DNA from: Cellulomonas sp. P24
Lineage (GTDB): Bacteria; Actinomycetota; Actinomycetes; Actinomycetales; Cellulomonadaceae
DNA: 64,000 nt
Reading direction: 5' to 3'
Assembly: GCF_024704385.1 (NCBI RefSeq)
Contig: NZ_JAJDFX010000002.1
Coordinates: forward strand, 4,030,001 to 4,094,000
Below the pieces are notes generated by a model, which was given only the letters and a program-made list of their open reading frames with translations, was not told the DNA's origin and searched no databases. Shown here piece after piece: positions 1-8,892 of the stretch. Position numbers and translations under genes: made by a program. The first letter of the stretch is position 1, and each line of letters starts with the position of its first letter.

Positions 1-38
1 CCGGCGCGACCCAACCTGCACCTCGAGTCGAGCTCGAC

Positions 39-641
39 GTGCCAGCCACGTCGCATCCGAGGCGCCCAACCGTCCGAGTCGGCGCCGTGATCCTGATCCT
101 ACTCGGTGGAGGTGTGCTCGGCGTCGCCTCCGCGCGCCCTGCCCAAGCGGACACCGTCACCTCACCACCGGCGCTCAGCGTCAGCGCCAAGCTCACCGGC
201 GACACCGTCGAGCTCGCAGCGACGGTCGTCGCGAGTGACGGCAGCCCGGGTGGCAACATGTCGGTCTCGTTCTACGTCGTCACCACAGAGTTCGGGCCCC
301 AAGGCCAAGACGTTCCGATCGGTACGGTGGTGACCGATGCCTCCGGTGCGGCGCACCTCTCCTACCGTCCGACCCTCAGCGGCGCCGACACGTTCGTGGC
401 AAGCGTCAACCCGGCGGGGAGCAAGGTCGTCACTGCCAAGACGACCGTCCACGTGACCCAGGCCGTATCCGCCTACACGCCTGCACCGACGAAGCCCTTC
501 TCGACAGTAGGCAAGAACGTCGTCCTCGCCCTCCTGCTCATCGTGGCGGCCATCTGGATCGCCCTTGCCGCCCAAGTGGGCCGTGTGCGCCGAGCCTGCC
601 GACGCGCGAGTCCGTCCGCGCCGTCTACACCCGCTGCCTGA
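39..641 (+). CDS. secreted Ig-like protein with C-terminal membrane anchor
   Basis: A 200-residue protein. The N-terminus has a basic stretch, a hydrophobic core (about residues 14-32) and an Ala-rich cleavage region ending near 'AQADT', which reads as a signal peptide. Residues about 40-145 are Thr/Val/Ser-rich with alternating hydrophobics, like a single bacterial Ig-like fold. One hydrophobic segment near residues 160-180 is followed by a basic tail, so the domain would sit outside the cell, anchored at the C-terminus. Start is GTG with a weak ribosome site. No enzymatic motif is visible and the role is unknown. Downstream genes encode further membrane or exported proteins, including a cupredoxin, so a role in envelope or metal handling is possible but not shown. 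Confidence 0.75.
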   Translation: MPATSHPRRPTVRVGAVILILLGGGVLGVASARPAQADTVTSPPALSVSAKLTGDTVELAATVVASDGSPGGNMSVSFYVVTTEFGPQGQDVPIGTVVTDASGAAHLSYRPTLSGADTFVASVNPAGSKVVTAKTTVHVTQAVSAYTPAPTKPFSTVGKNVVLALLLIVAAIWIALAAQVGRVRRACRRASPSAPSTPAA

Positions 642-751
642 GCGGCTCGCGAACCCGACGAACCGGCGAGGCACGGTGCGGTTGAGCGGCCGAGCACTTC
701 CGCCGCCGTACGCGTGACACCTCCGACACGCCCGACCGAGGGGAGGCTGCC

Positions 752-1096
752 GTGCCCGCGTGGCTCCCGGCCGTCGCCGCCGCTGGAGGACTCCTCTGCG
801 GCATCTTGACCTGGACCTCGCTTCTCTCGTCGATCGTGTGGGCCACCTGGCCGTCCGTCGGTGAACGTCGACCCGCTGTCGACGAGCCACCCCCACATCG
901 TCAGATCAGCGGGGCGGAGAATCCTCTCGACTTCTTCGATCGCCGGTTCGCCGAGGGACACATCGACCTCGAGAGCTACGCAGCCCAGCGTGCCGTGCTC
1001 GTGCGCTTGTACGCGCACTACCTGGAGCGCCGCGATCCTCCAGGGAATAGGGACGCCCTCGGTCCGGGCGCACGCGACGAAGATACGCGGGGGTGA
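752..1096 (+). CDS. small membrane protein with SHOCT-like tail
   Basis: A 114-residue protein. The GTG start is preceded by GGGAGG at a good distance. A hydrophobic segment covers about residues 6-32. The C-terminal part contains 'LDFFDRRFAEGHIDLESYAA', which matches the short SHOCT helix pair (L..L..R.A.GEI....Y) often found at the ends of small actinobacterial membrane proteins. SHOCT is thought to mediate oligomerisation. No catalytic residues are seen. The gene at 1290 carries the same kind of tail, so the two are probably related and may act together. Confidence 0.7.
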   Translation: MPAWLPAVAAAGGLLCGILTWTSLLSSIVWATWPSVGERRPAVDEPPPHRQISGAENPLDFFDRRFAEGHIDLESYAAQRAVLVRLYAHYLERRDPPGNRDALGPGARDEDTRG

Positions 1097-1289
1097 GGCG
1101 TCCCGTGCGATGCCGACCTCCCCGGAGGTTCGCAGTGCCGCTCGCGTCGCTCCTCCGCTCCCATGGCGGTTCGGCGGGCGTGCGCCGCGAACTTTGTCGA
1201 ACCTTCGCCGTTCCACGCGGGGATCTATGTACTGCCCCGCGAGGCTGGAGTCATCGGTGGAATCGGGCCGCGAGCGAGGGAGTCTCGAC

Positions 1290-1568
1290 ATGATGGGCTG
1301 GTACGGAAGCGGCATGAGCGGTGGCCTGTGGGTCGTCATGGGGCTGTTCTGGATCGTCCTGATCACGGCGATCATCTGGCTCGTCGTGCGATTGCTGCCA
1401 TCTGGCGCCCGCACCGGCGCTACGCCGGTCACAGCCTCAGGCCCGGTGAGTCCTCAGCTGCCGTCTCCGCTGGAGATCCTGGACGGGCGACTCGCTCACG
1501 GCGAGATCGACCTGGAGACCTACCAGGCCCATCGTGCGGCACTGGTCGCGGCCCGGGGAGGCCAGTGA
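1290..1568 (+). CDS. SHOCT-domain small membrane protein
   Basis: A 92-residue protein. I chose the ATG at 1290 because a GAGGGAG ribosome site lies just upstream and the first residues (Met/Gly-rich, then a membrane helix at about 11-35) are typical of this family. The C-terminus 'LEILDGRLAHGEIDLETYQA' is a clear SHOCT motif. The stop codon shares one base with the ATG of the cupredoxin gene (TGATG), so the two are almost certainly co-translated. The exact function is unknown. Small SHOCT membrane proteins beside copper proteins are common in Actinobacteria. Confidence 0.8.
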   Translation: MMGWYGSGMSGGLWVVMGLFWIVLITAIIWLVVRLLPSGARTGATPVTASGPVSPQLPSPLEILDGRLAHGEIDLETYQAHRAALVAARGGQ

Positions 1569-2164
1569 TGTCGGCCCCGGTTCGCCGCGGGCGGCTGATT
1601 GCGGCACTGGTCGGAGCGGTCACGCTGCTCCTCGGATCCGTCGTCGCCGTTGTTGCCGGGTCGGGTGCCCTTGGTGACAGTGCCGCGCCCAGCGCGTATG
1701 CGATGGTCCGCGGCTTGACGTCGGACTCCTCCACCCGGGTTCCCGAGCTCCCCGGAACGGTCGTGAACGTCTCTCTGGGAAACATGGGCGGCGCGATGAT
1801 GGGCGGACGTTCCGGCATGGGGGGTGAGGCGATGTTCTTGAGCGTGGACCGGAGCGCGGTTCCTGCCGGGACGGTGTCGTTCGTCGCGACGAACATCGGG
1901 AGCATCGACCATGAGCTCGTCGTCCTGCCGCTCGCCGACGGCGTGGCGCCGGGTTCGCGGAGCATCGGGCCCGACAACAAGGTCGACGAGACGGCCAGCC
2001 TCGGTGAGGCCTCGAACTCCGGTGGCGCCGGCGCGGGGGAGGGGATCACTCCGGGTGCGTCGGGGTGGGTCCGCCTGACCCTTGCGCCCGGACGCTACGA
2101 GCTCGTGTGCAACATCGCCGGGCACTACGCCGACGGCATGTACACCGTGCTCACCGTCGGTTGA
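1568..2164 (+). CDS. exported cupredoxin-like copper protein
   Basis: A 198-residue protein. A basic N-terminus and hydrophobic segment (about residues 9-32) form a signal peptide or anchor. A Met/Gly-rich stretch (about 72-88) may bind Cu(I). The C-terminal half is a single cupredoxin domain. It has 'SIDHELVVL' with the first His ligand and 'CNIAGHYADGMYTVLTV' with Cys, His and Met spaced as in a type 1 copper site. It would carry electrons or bind copper outside the membrane. It overlaps the SHOCT gene upstream by one base. A possible link to the copper-type operator at 5826 is inference only. Confidence 0.88.
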   Translation: MSAPVRRGRLIAALVGAVTLLLGSVVAVVAGSGALGDSAAPSAYAMVRGLTSDSSTRVPELPGTVVNVSLGNMGGAMMGGRSGMGGEAMFLSVDRSAVPAGTVSFVATNIGSIDHELVVLPLADGVAPGSRSIGPDNKVDETASLGEASNSGGAGAGEGITPGASGWVRLTLAPGRYELVCNIAGHYADGMYTVLTVG

Positions 2165-2303
2165 GGCGCCCTCCGTGGCACGCTCGATGAGGTGACCCCG
2201 GCCCTCCGCGCCCAAGGGGAGCGGGGAATCCCCTGGTCGTCGCGGGTCGAGGGCGAACCTTGCCGTCAGCAGGAGCGAGTGAGTTGTACGGAAGGGAGCA
2301 CGC

Positions 2304-3750
2304 GTGAGCGATCAGCTCGGCACGATCGCGGTGATCGGTACCGGTGTCCTGTTGGCGATCCTTGGTGTGCTGGTCGGCATCTTCGTGGCCGTCGGGCGCA
2401 GGGACGCGCGGCGACGTCGCAGGGAGTTGCCCAGCGGCGCGAGTGACCGCGCCCGCGTCGAGCTCGACGCAGAGTCGACCGCTTCGCTGCGCAGTCGCGC
2501 GAACGCGTCTCTCGTCGCGATCGACGACGCGCTCAGGAACTGGGAGCAGGAGCTGGGCTTCGCCCAGGCGCAGTTCGGATCCCAGGCGGCCGCCCCGCTG
2601 GAGTCGGCCGTCGCGGCCGCGAAGGTGAGCGTGGCGCGTGCCTTCGCCCTGCGGGGCGAGCTTGATGACGCCGGGCCGTCGAGCGAACCTCGGACCCGGA
2701 TGGTCGCGACCGAGATCATCCGCATCTGCCGTGAGGTCACCCACGATCTTGAAGCTCATGCGCACGACTTCGACGCCGAGCGCGCGGCCCAGGCCCGGGC
2801 CCCGGCCTTGCTCGACGAAGCTGCCCGGCAGGAGCGACTGCTCGGGGCGCGCAACGCTGCTGCCCGAACGAGCCTGCAGACGCTGGCGCGCTCGTACTCC
2901 GAGACCGCGCTCGCCCCGTTCAGCGCCCACCTCGAGCGTGCCGACACCCTTGCGGGTGAGGCTGCCGCGAGTCTCGTGACCGCGCGCGCAGCGCTCGCCC
3001 GCGATGACCGCACAGCTGCGGTCGCAGCCGTCCGGGCCGCACGGTCCGCCCTGGACGAGGCGGCCGGGCTTCTCGATGTGGTCGATCGACTGCCTGCCCA
3101 GCTCCAGGACGCGGCAAGCCACCTGGGCGACGCTGTCACGGCGCTGCGCGAGGAGATCGCCCAGGCCGAGCGGCTGGCACCGGCGGACCCCGCGGTCATC
3201 TCCGCAACGGCCGCGGCCACGACCGCGATCGCGATCGCGGCGGCGCAGCACGCCAGCAGTGGTACTGATCCCCTCGGTACGCTGCGCGTCCTGACAGAGC
3301 GGCAGGCCGAGCTCGCCGCAATCGTGACCCCATTGCGCCAGCGCGCGGCGACAGCCGAGGAGGCGCACGCGCGCCTCTCCGAGCTCCTCGGGCACACCGA
3401 CGCCCAGATCGGCGCGGTGAGCGCCTACATCGACACGCACCGCGCCACCATCGGTGCAGAGGCTCGCACGCGACTGGCCGATGGCGTGCGCCACGCCCAA
3501 CGGGCACAGGCTCTGGCAAGAAGCGAGCCCGAGGATGCGCTCACAGAGGCGCATCGCGCCGCGCAGCTCGTCCACGATGCCCAGGTTCTCGCGGAACGCG
3601 ACGTGTCCCCCCTCCACGGAGCACGGACCGCAAGACCCCGGCGGAGCCTCGCCCAGCGCGTCTGGGACTGCCGAGATGATGCTCGGCGGAATTCTCATCG
3701 AGCAGATCCTGCGAGGCCGCGGTCGCGGCTTTCGCGGCCGGGGCTGCTGA
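2304..3750 (+). pseudogene. coiled-coil membrane protein (TPM-protein C-terminal type), frameshifted
   Basis: GTG start with a GGAAGGGA site upstream. One N-terminal membrane helix (about residues 7-28) and a basic stretch are followed by a long Ala/Glu/Arg-rich helical region. This resembles the cytoplasmic coiled-coil part of actinobacterial TPM-domain membrane proteins, but the extracytoplasmic TPM domain is absent. The frame read from 2304 runs on into the next gene, giving a false fusion. The family's glycine-rich end ('MMLGGILIEQILRGRGRGF', stop at 3750) is in the neighbouring frame. Removing one C from the six-C run at 3607-3612 joins the two frames smoothly. The gene is therefore either frameshifted or carries a base-call error. 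It lies just ahead of a PspA gene, a common pairing suggesting membrane-stress function. Confidence 0.72.
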
Positions 3751-3818
3751 CCCGACCGCCAACCCCACGTCCCGATGCTCCTTGCGGGACGACGGCACCA
3801 CCGACGAGAGGAACGACG

Positions 3819-4538
3819 ATGGCAGAGAAGCAGACGGTGCTCGGTCGCATCACCCAGCTCGCGAAGGCGAACATCAACGCGCTGCTGGACCGCGCCGAGG
3901 ACCCGGGCAAGATGATCGACCAGCTGATCCGCGACTACACGAACAACATCGCCGAGGCGGAGGACGCCGTCGCCCAGACGATCGGGAACCTGCGTCTGGC
4001 GGAGCAGGATCACGCGGCGGACGTCGCGGCGGCGGCGGACTGGGGGCGCAAGGCGCTCGCGGCGTCGACGCGTGCGGACGAGCTGCGGGCCGCGGGCAGC
4101 ACGGCGGACGCCGACAAGTTCGACAACCTCGCCAAGGTCGCGATCGGCAAGCAGATCGCCGCGGAGCAGGAGGCCACCACGGCCGAGCCGATGATCGCCT
4201 CGCAGACCGAGGTCGTCGAGAAGCTCAAGTCGGGGCTCGCCGCGATGAAGGACAAGCTCGCCGACCTGAAGACCCGCCGTGACTCGCTGGTCGCCCGGCA
4301 GAAGAGCGCCGAGGCCCAGTCCAAGGTCCAGGGCGCGCTCTCGGCGATCAACGTGCTCGACCCGACGAGCGAGATCTCACGCTTCGAGGACAAGGTGCGG
4401 CGCGAGGAGGCCAAGGCCGCCGGTCAGGCCGAGGTCGCGGCGTCCTCGCTCGACGCGCAGTTCGAGGAGCTCGAGGTGTCCAGCGCCGCCGTGGAGGTCG
4501 AGGCGCGCCTCGCCGCCCTCAAGAACCCGACCTCCTGA
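3819..4538 (+). CDS. PspA/IM30 family membrane-stress protein
   Basis: A 239-residue protein beginning 'MAEKQTVLGRI', then 'LAKANINALLDRAEDPGKMI' and a long coiled coil, the classic PspA/IM30 (ESCRT-III-like) layout of amphipathic helix plus helical rod. Such proteins bind and protect stressed membranes from the cytoplasmic side. ATG 3819 is chosen because GAGAGGA precedes it and it matches the family start. The frame is open further upstream, which would make an artificial fusion with the preceding gene. The length is normal for actinobacterial PspA. It probably forms one operon with the coiled-coil membrane protein upstream. Confidence 0.92.
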   Translation: MAEKQTVLGRITQLAKANINALLDRAEDPGKMIDQLIRDYTNNIAEAEDAVAQTIGNLRLAEQDHAADVAAAADWGRKALAASTRADELRAAGSTADADKFDNLAKVAIGKQIAAEQEATTAEPMIASQTEVVEKLKSGLAAMKDKLADLKTRRDSLVARQKSAEAQSKVQGALSAINVLDPTSEISRFEDKVRREEAKAAGQAEVAASSLDAQFEELEVSSAAVEVEARLAALKNPTS

Positions 4539-4700
4539 GCCGACGGGCGACGAGCGGTCGGCGCACCGGATGTCGCGCCGGACTCGTTGTTCAGAGCGAG
4601 GTGCTTCATCGGCAGCCCCTCACGTCAGTTGCCCGTTCCCGTCCGGTCCGCCGATGCAACCGCACTCGCACGAGCAGCGACACGCCCAGGCGCGGCAGCG

Positions 4701-5351
4701 TCATGGTGCGTCGGGCGTCCCGGTTCCGCCGGAGCATGCGGCCCCCGGTTCGGGGGTCTGGGGGCCGTTCACGTACTCCTTCAGGAAGACGGGAAGTCGC
4801 GGATCCTCGGCCGAGGGAAGCTGGAGCTGGACTCCCCACGCGCTGGCGACCACCGGTGTGGGGAGCCCGGACCGCGGGCTCACCAGGACGTAGCTGTTCT
4901 TGGCCGCGAAGGCCCGCAGCGTGGCGAGCTGGGCCGCGGGCAAGTTCGGGTCGTGGGTGATCCACACGGCGCCGTGCTCCAGGGAGTGCACGGCGTTCTC
5001 GTCGGCGACCGGCTGGGAGTAGTACCCGCAGTTCTCGTCGATCGCGGAGTGGTCGCCGCCGACCGGGGGGTTCTGCGCGTAGGTGACCTTGCCCTCGACG
5101 TGGTTGCGCGACAGACCGGTGAACGTCTTGACGCCCTCGATGGGGGACTTGGCGGCCGCGTTGACGCTCGCGGTCTGCTGGTTCGCGTTCACCATCACGG
5201 CGATCGTCGTGCCTGTCAGCCCGAGGACCACGACCCCGGCGACCGCAGCGATGATCACGGTGCGCTTGCGCTCGGACCTCTTCTGGGTCTTCCTGATCTC
5301 GGCCACGCGTGCCTGGCGGTCGGTGAGCTCGGTTCGTTGTCTGCGGGTCAT
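4701..5351 (-). CDS. DUF3105 membrane-anchored protein
   Basis: A 216-residue protein. A highly charged N-terminus (about residues 1-32) is followed by one membrane helix (about 33-53) and a DUF3105 domain. Diagnostic stretches are 'YAQNPPVGGDHSA', 'NCGYYSQPV' and 'ENAVHSLEHGAVWI'. The conserved His, Asp and Cys residues suggest a metal-binding or redox domain outside the membrane, but no activity is established for the family. It starts four bases after the small membrane protein at 5356-5565, so the two are one operon on the minus strand. The pair converges on the PspA gene. Confidence 0.88.
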   Translation of the reverse strand: MTRRQRTELTDRQARVAEIRKTQKRSERKRTVIIAAVAGVVVLGLTGTTIAVMVNANQQTASVNAAAKSPIEGVKTFTGLSRNHVEGKVTYAQNPPVGGDHSAIDENCGYYSQPVADENAVHSLEHGAVWITHDPNLPAAQLATLRAFAAKNSYVLVSPRSGLPTPVVASAWGVQLQLPSAEDPRLPVFLKEYVNGPQTPEPGAACSGGTGTPDAP

Positions 5352-5355
5352 CGGT

Positions 5356-5565
5356 TCAATGCTCTCTGAGTGTGGGTGGCGCGGTCGGAACGTCCGCAGT
5401 GCTTGAGGCCAGGGGTGGGGGGTCGCCGGGTGTCCCGAAGGAGCCGCCCGGTGCCACGCCGCGATGATCGGGGTCTCCCGGGAAGATCCTCGCCACAGCC
5501 CATAGTCCGAAGGCGATGGACAGCATGACCACGCCAGCGAGAACGAGCCATCCGCTGGTTGCCAC
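5356..5565 (-). CDS. small single-helix membrane protein
   Basis: A 69-residue protein starting at GTG 5565 with a GGGAGAG site upstream. It has one N-terminal membrane helix (about residues 5-25) followed by a Pro/Gly/Thr-rich, probably external, tail. It precedes the DUF3105 gene by only four bases and is likely translated with it. No family is recognised. It may be a partner or chaperone for the DUF3105 protein. Confidence 0.65.
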   Translation of the reverse strand: MATSGWLVLAGVVMLSIAFGLWAVARIFPGDPDHRGVAPGGSFGTPGDPPPLASSTADVPTAPPTLREH

Positions 5566-5825
5566 GTGGGCTCTCCCTTCTGGTCGTCGCCGCGTCAAGC
5601 ATCGAGGGCGAACCCGATGTCGATGGTGCACGGCTGACGAAGATTCCCTGAAGAGGCACACGGCCAGGACTCTCGACCGGACACCGTCTCCACGCTCTGT
5701 CGCGGGCCGTCACCTGCTCCGACACCCTGCATCGCAGTCGGATCGCTCGTTGCGCGGATGCGGCACTGTCCTGCGGCGCGAGCGAGCTCCACCTGCTCTC
5801 CCGCCCGGATCCTCGACTTGCGGGA

Positions 5826-5842
5826 ATACCCCTAGGGGGTAT
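5826..5842. promoter_or_regulatory. CsoR/CstR-type operator, copy 1
   Basis: The near-palindrome ATACCCCTAGGGGGTAT lies in the divergent region between the DUF3105 operon and the YHS permease. It fits the C-tract/G-tract pattern bound by CsoR, RcnR and CstR repressors (copper, nickel/cobalt or persulfide sensing). A nearly identical site is at 21339. No csoR-like gene is in this window. The rest of 5566-5968 shows no convincing gene. Confidence 0.7.
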
Positions 5843-5968
5843 GGTGGTTCGTAATACACCGAAGCGTGTCGACATCGGGCCTGCGCTCGCACCGGCTCTT
5901 GCGGGTGCGCGACGAACGGGCCGTCGGCGGAATCGCGAAAGCACTCGTCGGTGAGGAGGTGCAGGCGC

Positions 5969-6172
5969 ATGCCAGCTGCTGGGGATGGTTGTCCGGTCGA
6001 CTCGGGGGTACCCGAGTGCGGGACGGGCCTGACGGGTCGTGTGCGTTTTGTCGTTTCTGAGCTGCGGGACGTCTGGCGTGAGCTGCGCGTTCACGTGCAC
6101 CGCGCGCCCCGATCGGGAGAGGCGACACCGCACGACGACGGGCCACACCAAGGCACGCAAGGGAGAACGTGA
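5969..6172 (+). CDS. possible small protein ahead of the YHS permease
   Basis: A 67-residue reading frame starting at ATG 5969 with a strong GAGGAGG site eight bases upstream. Its stop lies one base before the permease ATG, an arrangement typical of translational coupling. The sequence has two Cys in the first 20 residues, an amphipathic middle and a His/Pro-rich basic tail, and matches no family I know. Support is the ribosome site and spacing only. It may instead be an untranslated leader. Confidence 0.4.
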   Translation: MPAAGDGCPVDSGVPECGTGLTGRVRFVVSELRDVWRELRVHVHRAPRSGEATPHDDGPHQGTQGRT

Positions 6173-6173
6173 C

Positions 6174-7919
6174 ATGGGGTTTCTGGGAACGATCGCCTCG
6201 AGCCTGGCCGAGGGCTTCTGGATGTTCTACGACACGCTGTGGGCGCTGGTGCTCGGGTTCGCCCTGTCCGGGGCCGTGCAGGCATTCGTGTCGAAACAGC
6301 AGATGCAGCGGGCCCTGGGTGATCACCGACCGAAGACGATCGTGCGGTCCAGCTTCTTCGGGATGGTCAGCTCCTCGTGCTCCTACGCGGCGAGCGCGTT
6401 GGCCAAGAGCTTGTTCGTTCGCGGTGCGGACTTCACGTCCTCGATGGTCTTCATGTTCGCCAGCACGAACCTGGTGCTCGAGCTGGGTGCCGTGCTCTGG
6501 TTGCTGATCGGCTGGCAGTTCGCCGTCGCGGAGTTCATCGGCGGGTTCATCATGATCGCGCTGCTGGCACTGATCCTGCCGCGCGTGATCGACGTCGCCG
6601 CCCTGGACGCCGCACGAGAGCGCCTGCGCACCGGCTCGGCGCGGAGCACCGCCCATGAGGAGCACGCCGGCGCCGGCGCCCACATGGCCACGCCCTGGCG
6701 CCGCCGGATCACCTCCCGGGCGGGCTGGTCGGACGCCTCGGGCTACACGATCAGCGACGTCACGATGCTGCGCAAGGAGCTTGTGATCGGCTTCGTCGTG
6801 GCGGGGTTCGCCTCTGTGGCCGTACCGACCGGTGTCTGGAAGGCCCTGTTCCTGACCGGGCACGGGATCTGGTCCGCGCTCGAGAACGTCATCGTCGGCC
6901 CGGTCCTGGCATTCATCAGCTTCGTCTGCTCAGTGGGCAACGTGCCCCTGGCCGCCGCACTGTGGAAGGGCGGCATCAGCTTCGGAGGCGTCATCGCCTT
7001 CGTGTTCGCCGACCTGCTCGCCCTGCCCCTGGTGCTCATCTACCGCAAGTTCTACGGCACCCGTCTTGCCCTGCGGCTCTCGCTGGTGTTCTGGGCGGTG
7101 ATGAGCCTGGCCGGACTGATCACCGAGGGGATCTTCACTGCCCTGGGACTTGTCCCCGGCACCCTCATCGGTGACATCGCCACCGTCCACTTCGGCCCGA
7201 ACTACACCACCATCCTCGACATCCTCGCCGTGATCGTCTTCGGGTACCTGTACTACCTGTACAAGAACGCGGCGAAGTTCGGAGGCGGCGGCGGGTACGC
7301 GAAGGACCCCGTGTGCGGCATGCAGGTGCGCACCGCCGACGCCCCGGCCCACACCGCCCACCAGGGCTACGACTACTACTTCTGCTCCGACAAGTGCCAC
7401 GACACGTTCGAGGCCGACCCCGCCAAGTACACCGACGGCCAGCCCGCGCCGGTCGTGAGCCAGACGGCACCAGCCGGGGCGACGGGCGCTGATGCGGGCG
7501 CCATGGTGACGGACCCGGTGTGCGGGATGAGCATCGACCCGCACACGGCCGCCGGGCACGCGACGCACGACGGCGTCGACTACTCGTTCTGCTCGGACGG
7601 CTGCCGGAGGGACTTCGTCGCCGATCCCGCCCACTACCTGACGCCGACCGGCTCCAGCGGACCACGGGCCGACCCAGACGACGCCCGCACCCCCGCCACC
7701 GACCCGGTGGCCCGACTCGGGCGCAATGAGAACAAGGAGAACGACATGATGGAGAACTCCCAGAAGATGACCGATCCCGTGTGCGGCATGGGCGTCGACC
7801 CAGCCACGTCGGCCGCGAACTTCGAGCACGACGGCACCACCTACTACTTCTGCTCCACGGGCTGCGCCACCACATTCACAGCAGACCCGCACAAGTACGC
7901 CAGCGCCACGACGTCCTGA
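6174..7919 (+). CDS. DUF318/ArsP-like permease fused to three YHS domains
   Basis: A 581-residue protein. Residues about 1-365 hold eight or so membrane helices of the DUF318 (YraQ/ArsP-type, SO_0444-like) permease family, including the conserved small/Ser-Cys turn 'SSSCSYAASA' and the Cys-containing 'FVCSVGNVPLA'. Three YHS domains follow at about 378, 447 and 533, each with DPVCGM and a YYFCS..C or YSFCS..C pair, giving nine conserved Cys. Family members export metal or metalloid ions, and YHS domains bind heavy metals, so this is likely a Cu, Zn or As efflux pump. The operator at 5826 supports copper or persulfide control. An ideal AAGGAG site precedes an in-frame ATG at 7746, so the last YHS domain may also be made alone (57 residues). 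Confidence 0.85.
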   Translation: MGFLGTIASSLAEGFWMFYDTLWALVLGFALSGAVQAFVSKQQMQRALGDHRPKTIVRSSFFGMVSSSCSYAASALAKSLFVRGADFTSSMVFMFASTNLVLELGAVLWLLIGWQFAVAEFIGGFIMIALLALILPRVIDVAALDAARERLRTGSARSTAHEEHAGAGAHMATPWRRRITSRAGWSDASGYTISDVTMLRKELVIGFVVAGFASVAVPTGVWKALFLTGHGIWSALENVIVGPVLAFISFVCSVGNVPLAAALWKGGISFGGVIAFVFADLLALPLVLIYRKFYGTRLALRLSLVFWAVMSLAGLITEGIFTALGLVPGTLIGDIATVHFGPNYTTILDILAVIVFGYLYYLYKNAAKFGGGGGYAKDPVCGMQVRTADAPAHTAHQGYDYYFCSDKCHDTFEADPAKYTDGQPAPVVSQTAPAGATGADAGAMVTDPVCGMSIDPHTAAGHATHDGVDYSFCSDGCRRDFVADPAHYLTPTGSSGPRADPDDARTPATDPVARLGRNENKENDMMENSQKMTDPVCGMGVDPATSAANFEHDGTTYYFCSTGCATTFTADPHKYASATTS

Positions 7920-7925
7920 CGCTCG

Positions 7926-7968
7926 CCCCGCCGGGGGAGGCCGGGAGGATGCGGTCACCCCGGCGGGG
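7926..7968 (+). terminator. hairpin after the YHS permease
   Basis: A perfect 11-bp inverted repeat (CCCCGCCGGGG at 7926-7936, CCCCGGCGGGG at 7958-7968) with a 21-base loop starts seven bases after the permease stop. There is no T-tract, as is common in high-GC terminators. Confidence 0.5.
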
Positions 7969-8154
7969 GCTTGGACCCGCGTGGGAGATGCAGCGCGCGG
8001 AGTCCGGCGGCAACTCGATCAACTCGGGTCTTCGCAGAGCGCCGGGGCAGCGGCACGGTGCATGCGATGTGCAGGTGATGAAGATTTGATGTTCGCCGAG
8101 GCCGGTAGCGGTTCAGGTGCCGCCTTCAGGCCTGACGGGCGCCACGATGGGGAG

Positions 8155-8892
8155 ATGACATCCGCCGCCTCCGTGCCTGCCAGAGGCGCTACAGGACGCA
8201 CACGGGTTCTCGTCGTCGACGACGAGCAACCACTCGTTCAGATCATCGCGTCGTACCTGGACCGCGACGGCTTCGAGACCAGGACAGCCGGTGACGGCGC
8301 AGAGGCGATCGCGCTAGCGCGCGAGTGGGACCCCGCCGTCGTCGTGCTCGACCTCGGGCTACCTCAGGTTGACGGAATCGAAGTCTGTCGCGCGGTGCGG
8401 ACGTTCTCCGACTGCTACATCGTCATGCTCACCGCGCGCGTCGAGGAGGTCGACAAGCTCATCGGGCTCTCGGTCGGGGCCGACGACTACCTCACCAAGC
8501 CGTTCAGTCCGCGCGAGCTCGTCGCCCGGGTGCGCGCCATGCTCCGTCGGCCACGGCACCACACCACGTACGGCTCGCCCGCACCCCAGGTGTCAGTGTT
8601 CGGGTCGATGTCCATCGACGTCAGTGGGCGCGAGGTCCACGTCGAGGGTGTCGCGGTGGATCTCACCCGGACCGAGTTCGACGTCCTGGCTGCCCTGGCT
8701 GCGCGCCCACACATGGTCTTCTCGCGCGCCCAGATCGTCGAAGCCGTCTGGGGTGCAGGTTGGGTCGGCGACGAGCACCTCGTCGACGTCCACATCGGAC
8801 ACCTGCGACGCAAGCTCGGCCAGCCTTCGAGTCCGGCCGTCTTCATCCGCACGGTGCGAGGCGTCGGCTACCGGATCGGACCCGGGCGATGA
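8155..8892 (+). CDS. OmpR/PhoB-type response regulator
   Basis: A protein of about 245 residues. The receiver domain has 'VLVVDDEQPLV' (acidic pair), the phosphorylated Asp in 'VVVLDLGLPQVDG', the Thr in 'IVMLTARV' and Lys in 'YLTKPFSPREL'. The C-terminal winged helix contains 'LTRTEFDVLAALA' and 'VDVHIGHLRRKLG' and ends with 'IRTVRGVGYRIGP'. It is a transcription factor activated by the kinase encoded next, with which it overlaps by four bases (ATGA). The start is uncertain: ATG 8155 has a G-rich sequence directly against it, and an in-frame ATG at 8088 and GTG at 8173 are alternatives. The target genes are unknown. The neighbouring metal genes are candidates. Confidence 0.92.
   Translation: MTSAASVPARGATGRTRVLVVDDEQPLVQIIASYLDRDGFETRTAGDGAEAIALAREWDPAVVVLDLGLPQVDGIEVCRAVRTFSDCYIVMLTARVEEVDKLIGLSVGADDYLTKPFSPRELVARVRAMLRRPRHHTTYGSPAPQVSVFGSMSIDVSGREVHVEGVAVDLTRTEFDVLAALAARPHMVFSRAQIVEAVWGAGWVGDEHLVDVHIGHLRRKLGQPSSPAVFIRTVRGVGYRIGPGR

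Noticed and set aside
2151-4013. Long minus-strand frame opposite the coiled-coil gene
   Set aside because: Arg/Gly-rich translation without a ribosome site. It is the complement of a high-GC gene with family support on the plus strand.
2304-4538. A single 744-residue fusion of a coiled-coil membrane protein and PspA
   Set aside because: The family's own C-terminus is found in the next frame, PspA has its own ribosome site and ATG at 3819, and the region between reads as non-protein sequence. A one-base shift at the six-C run explains the long frame.
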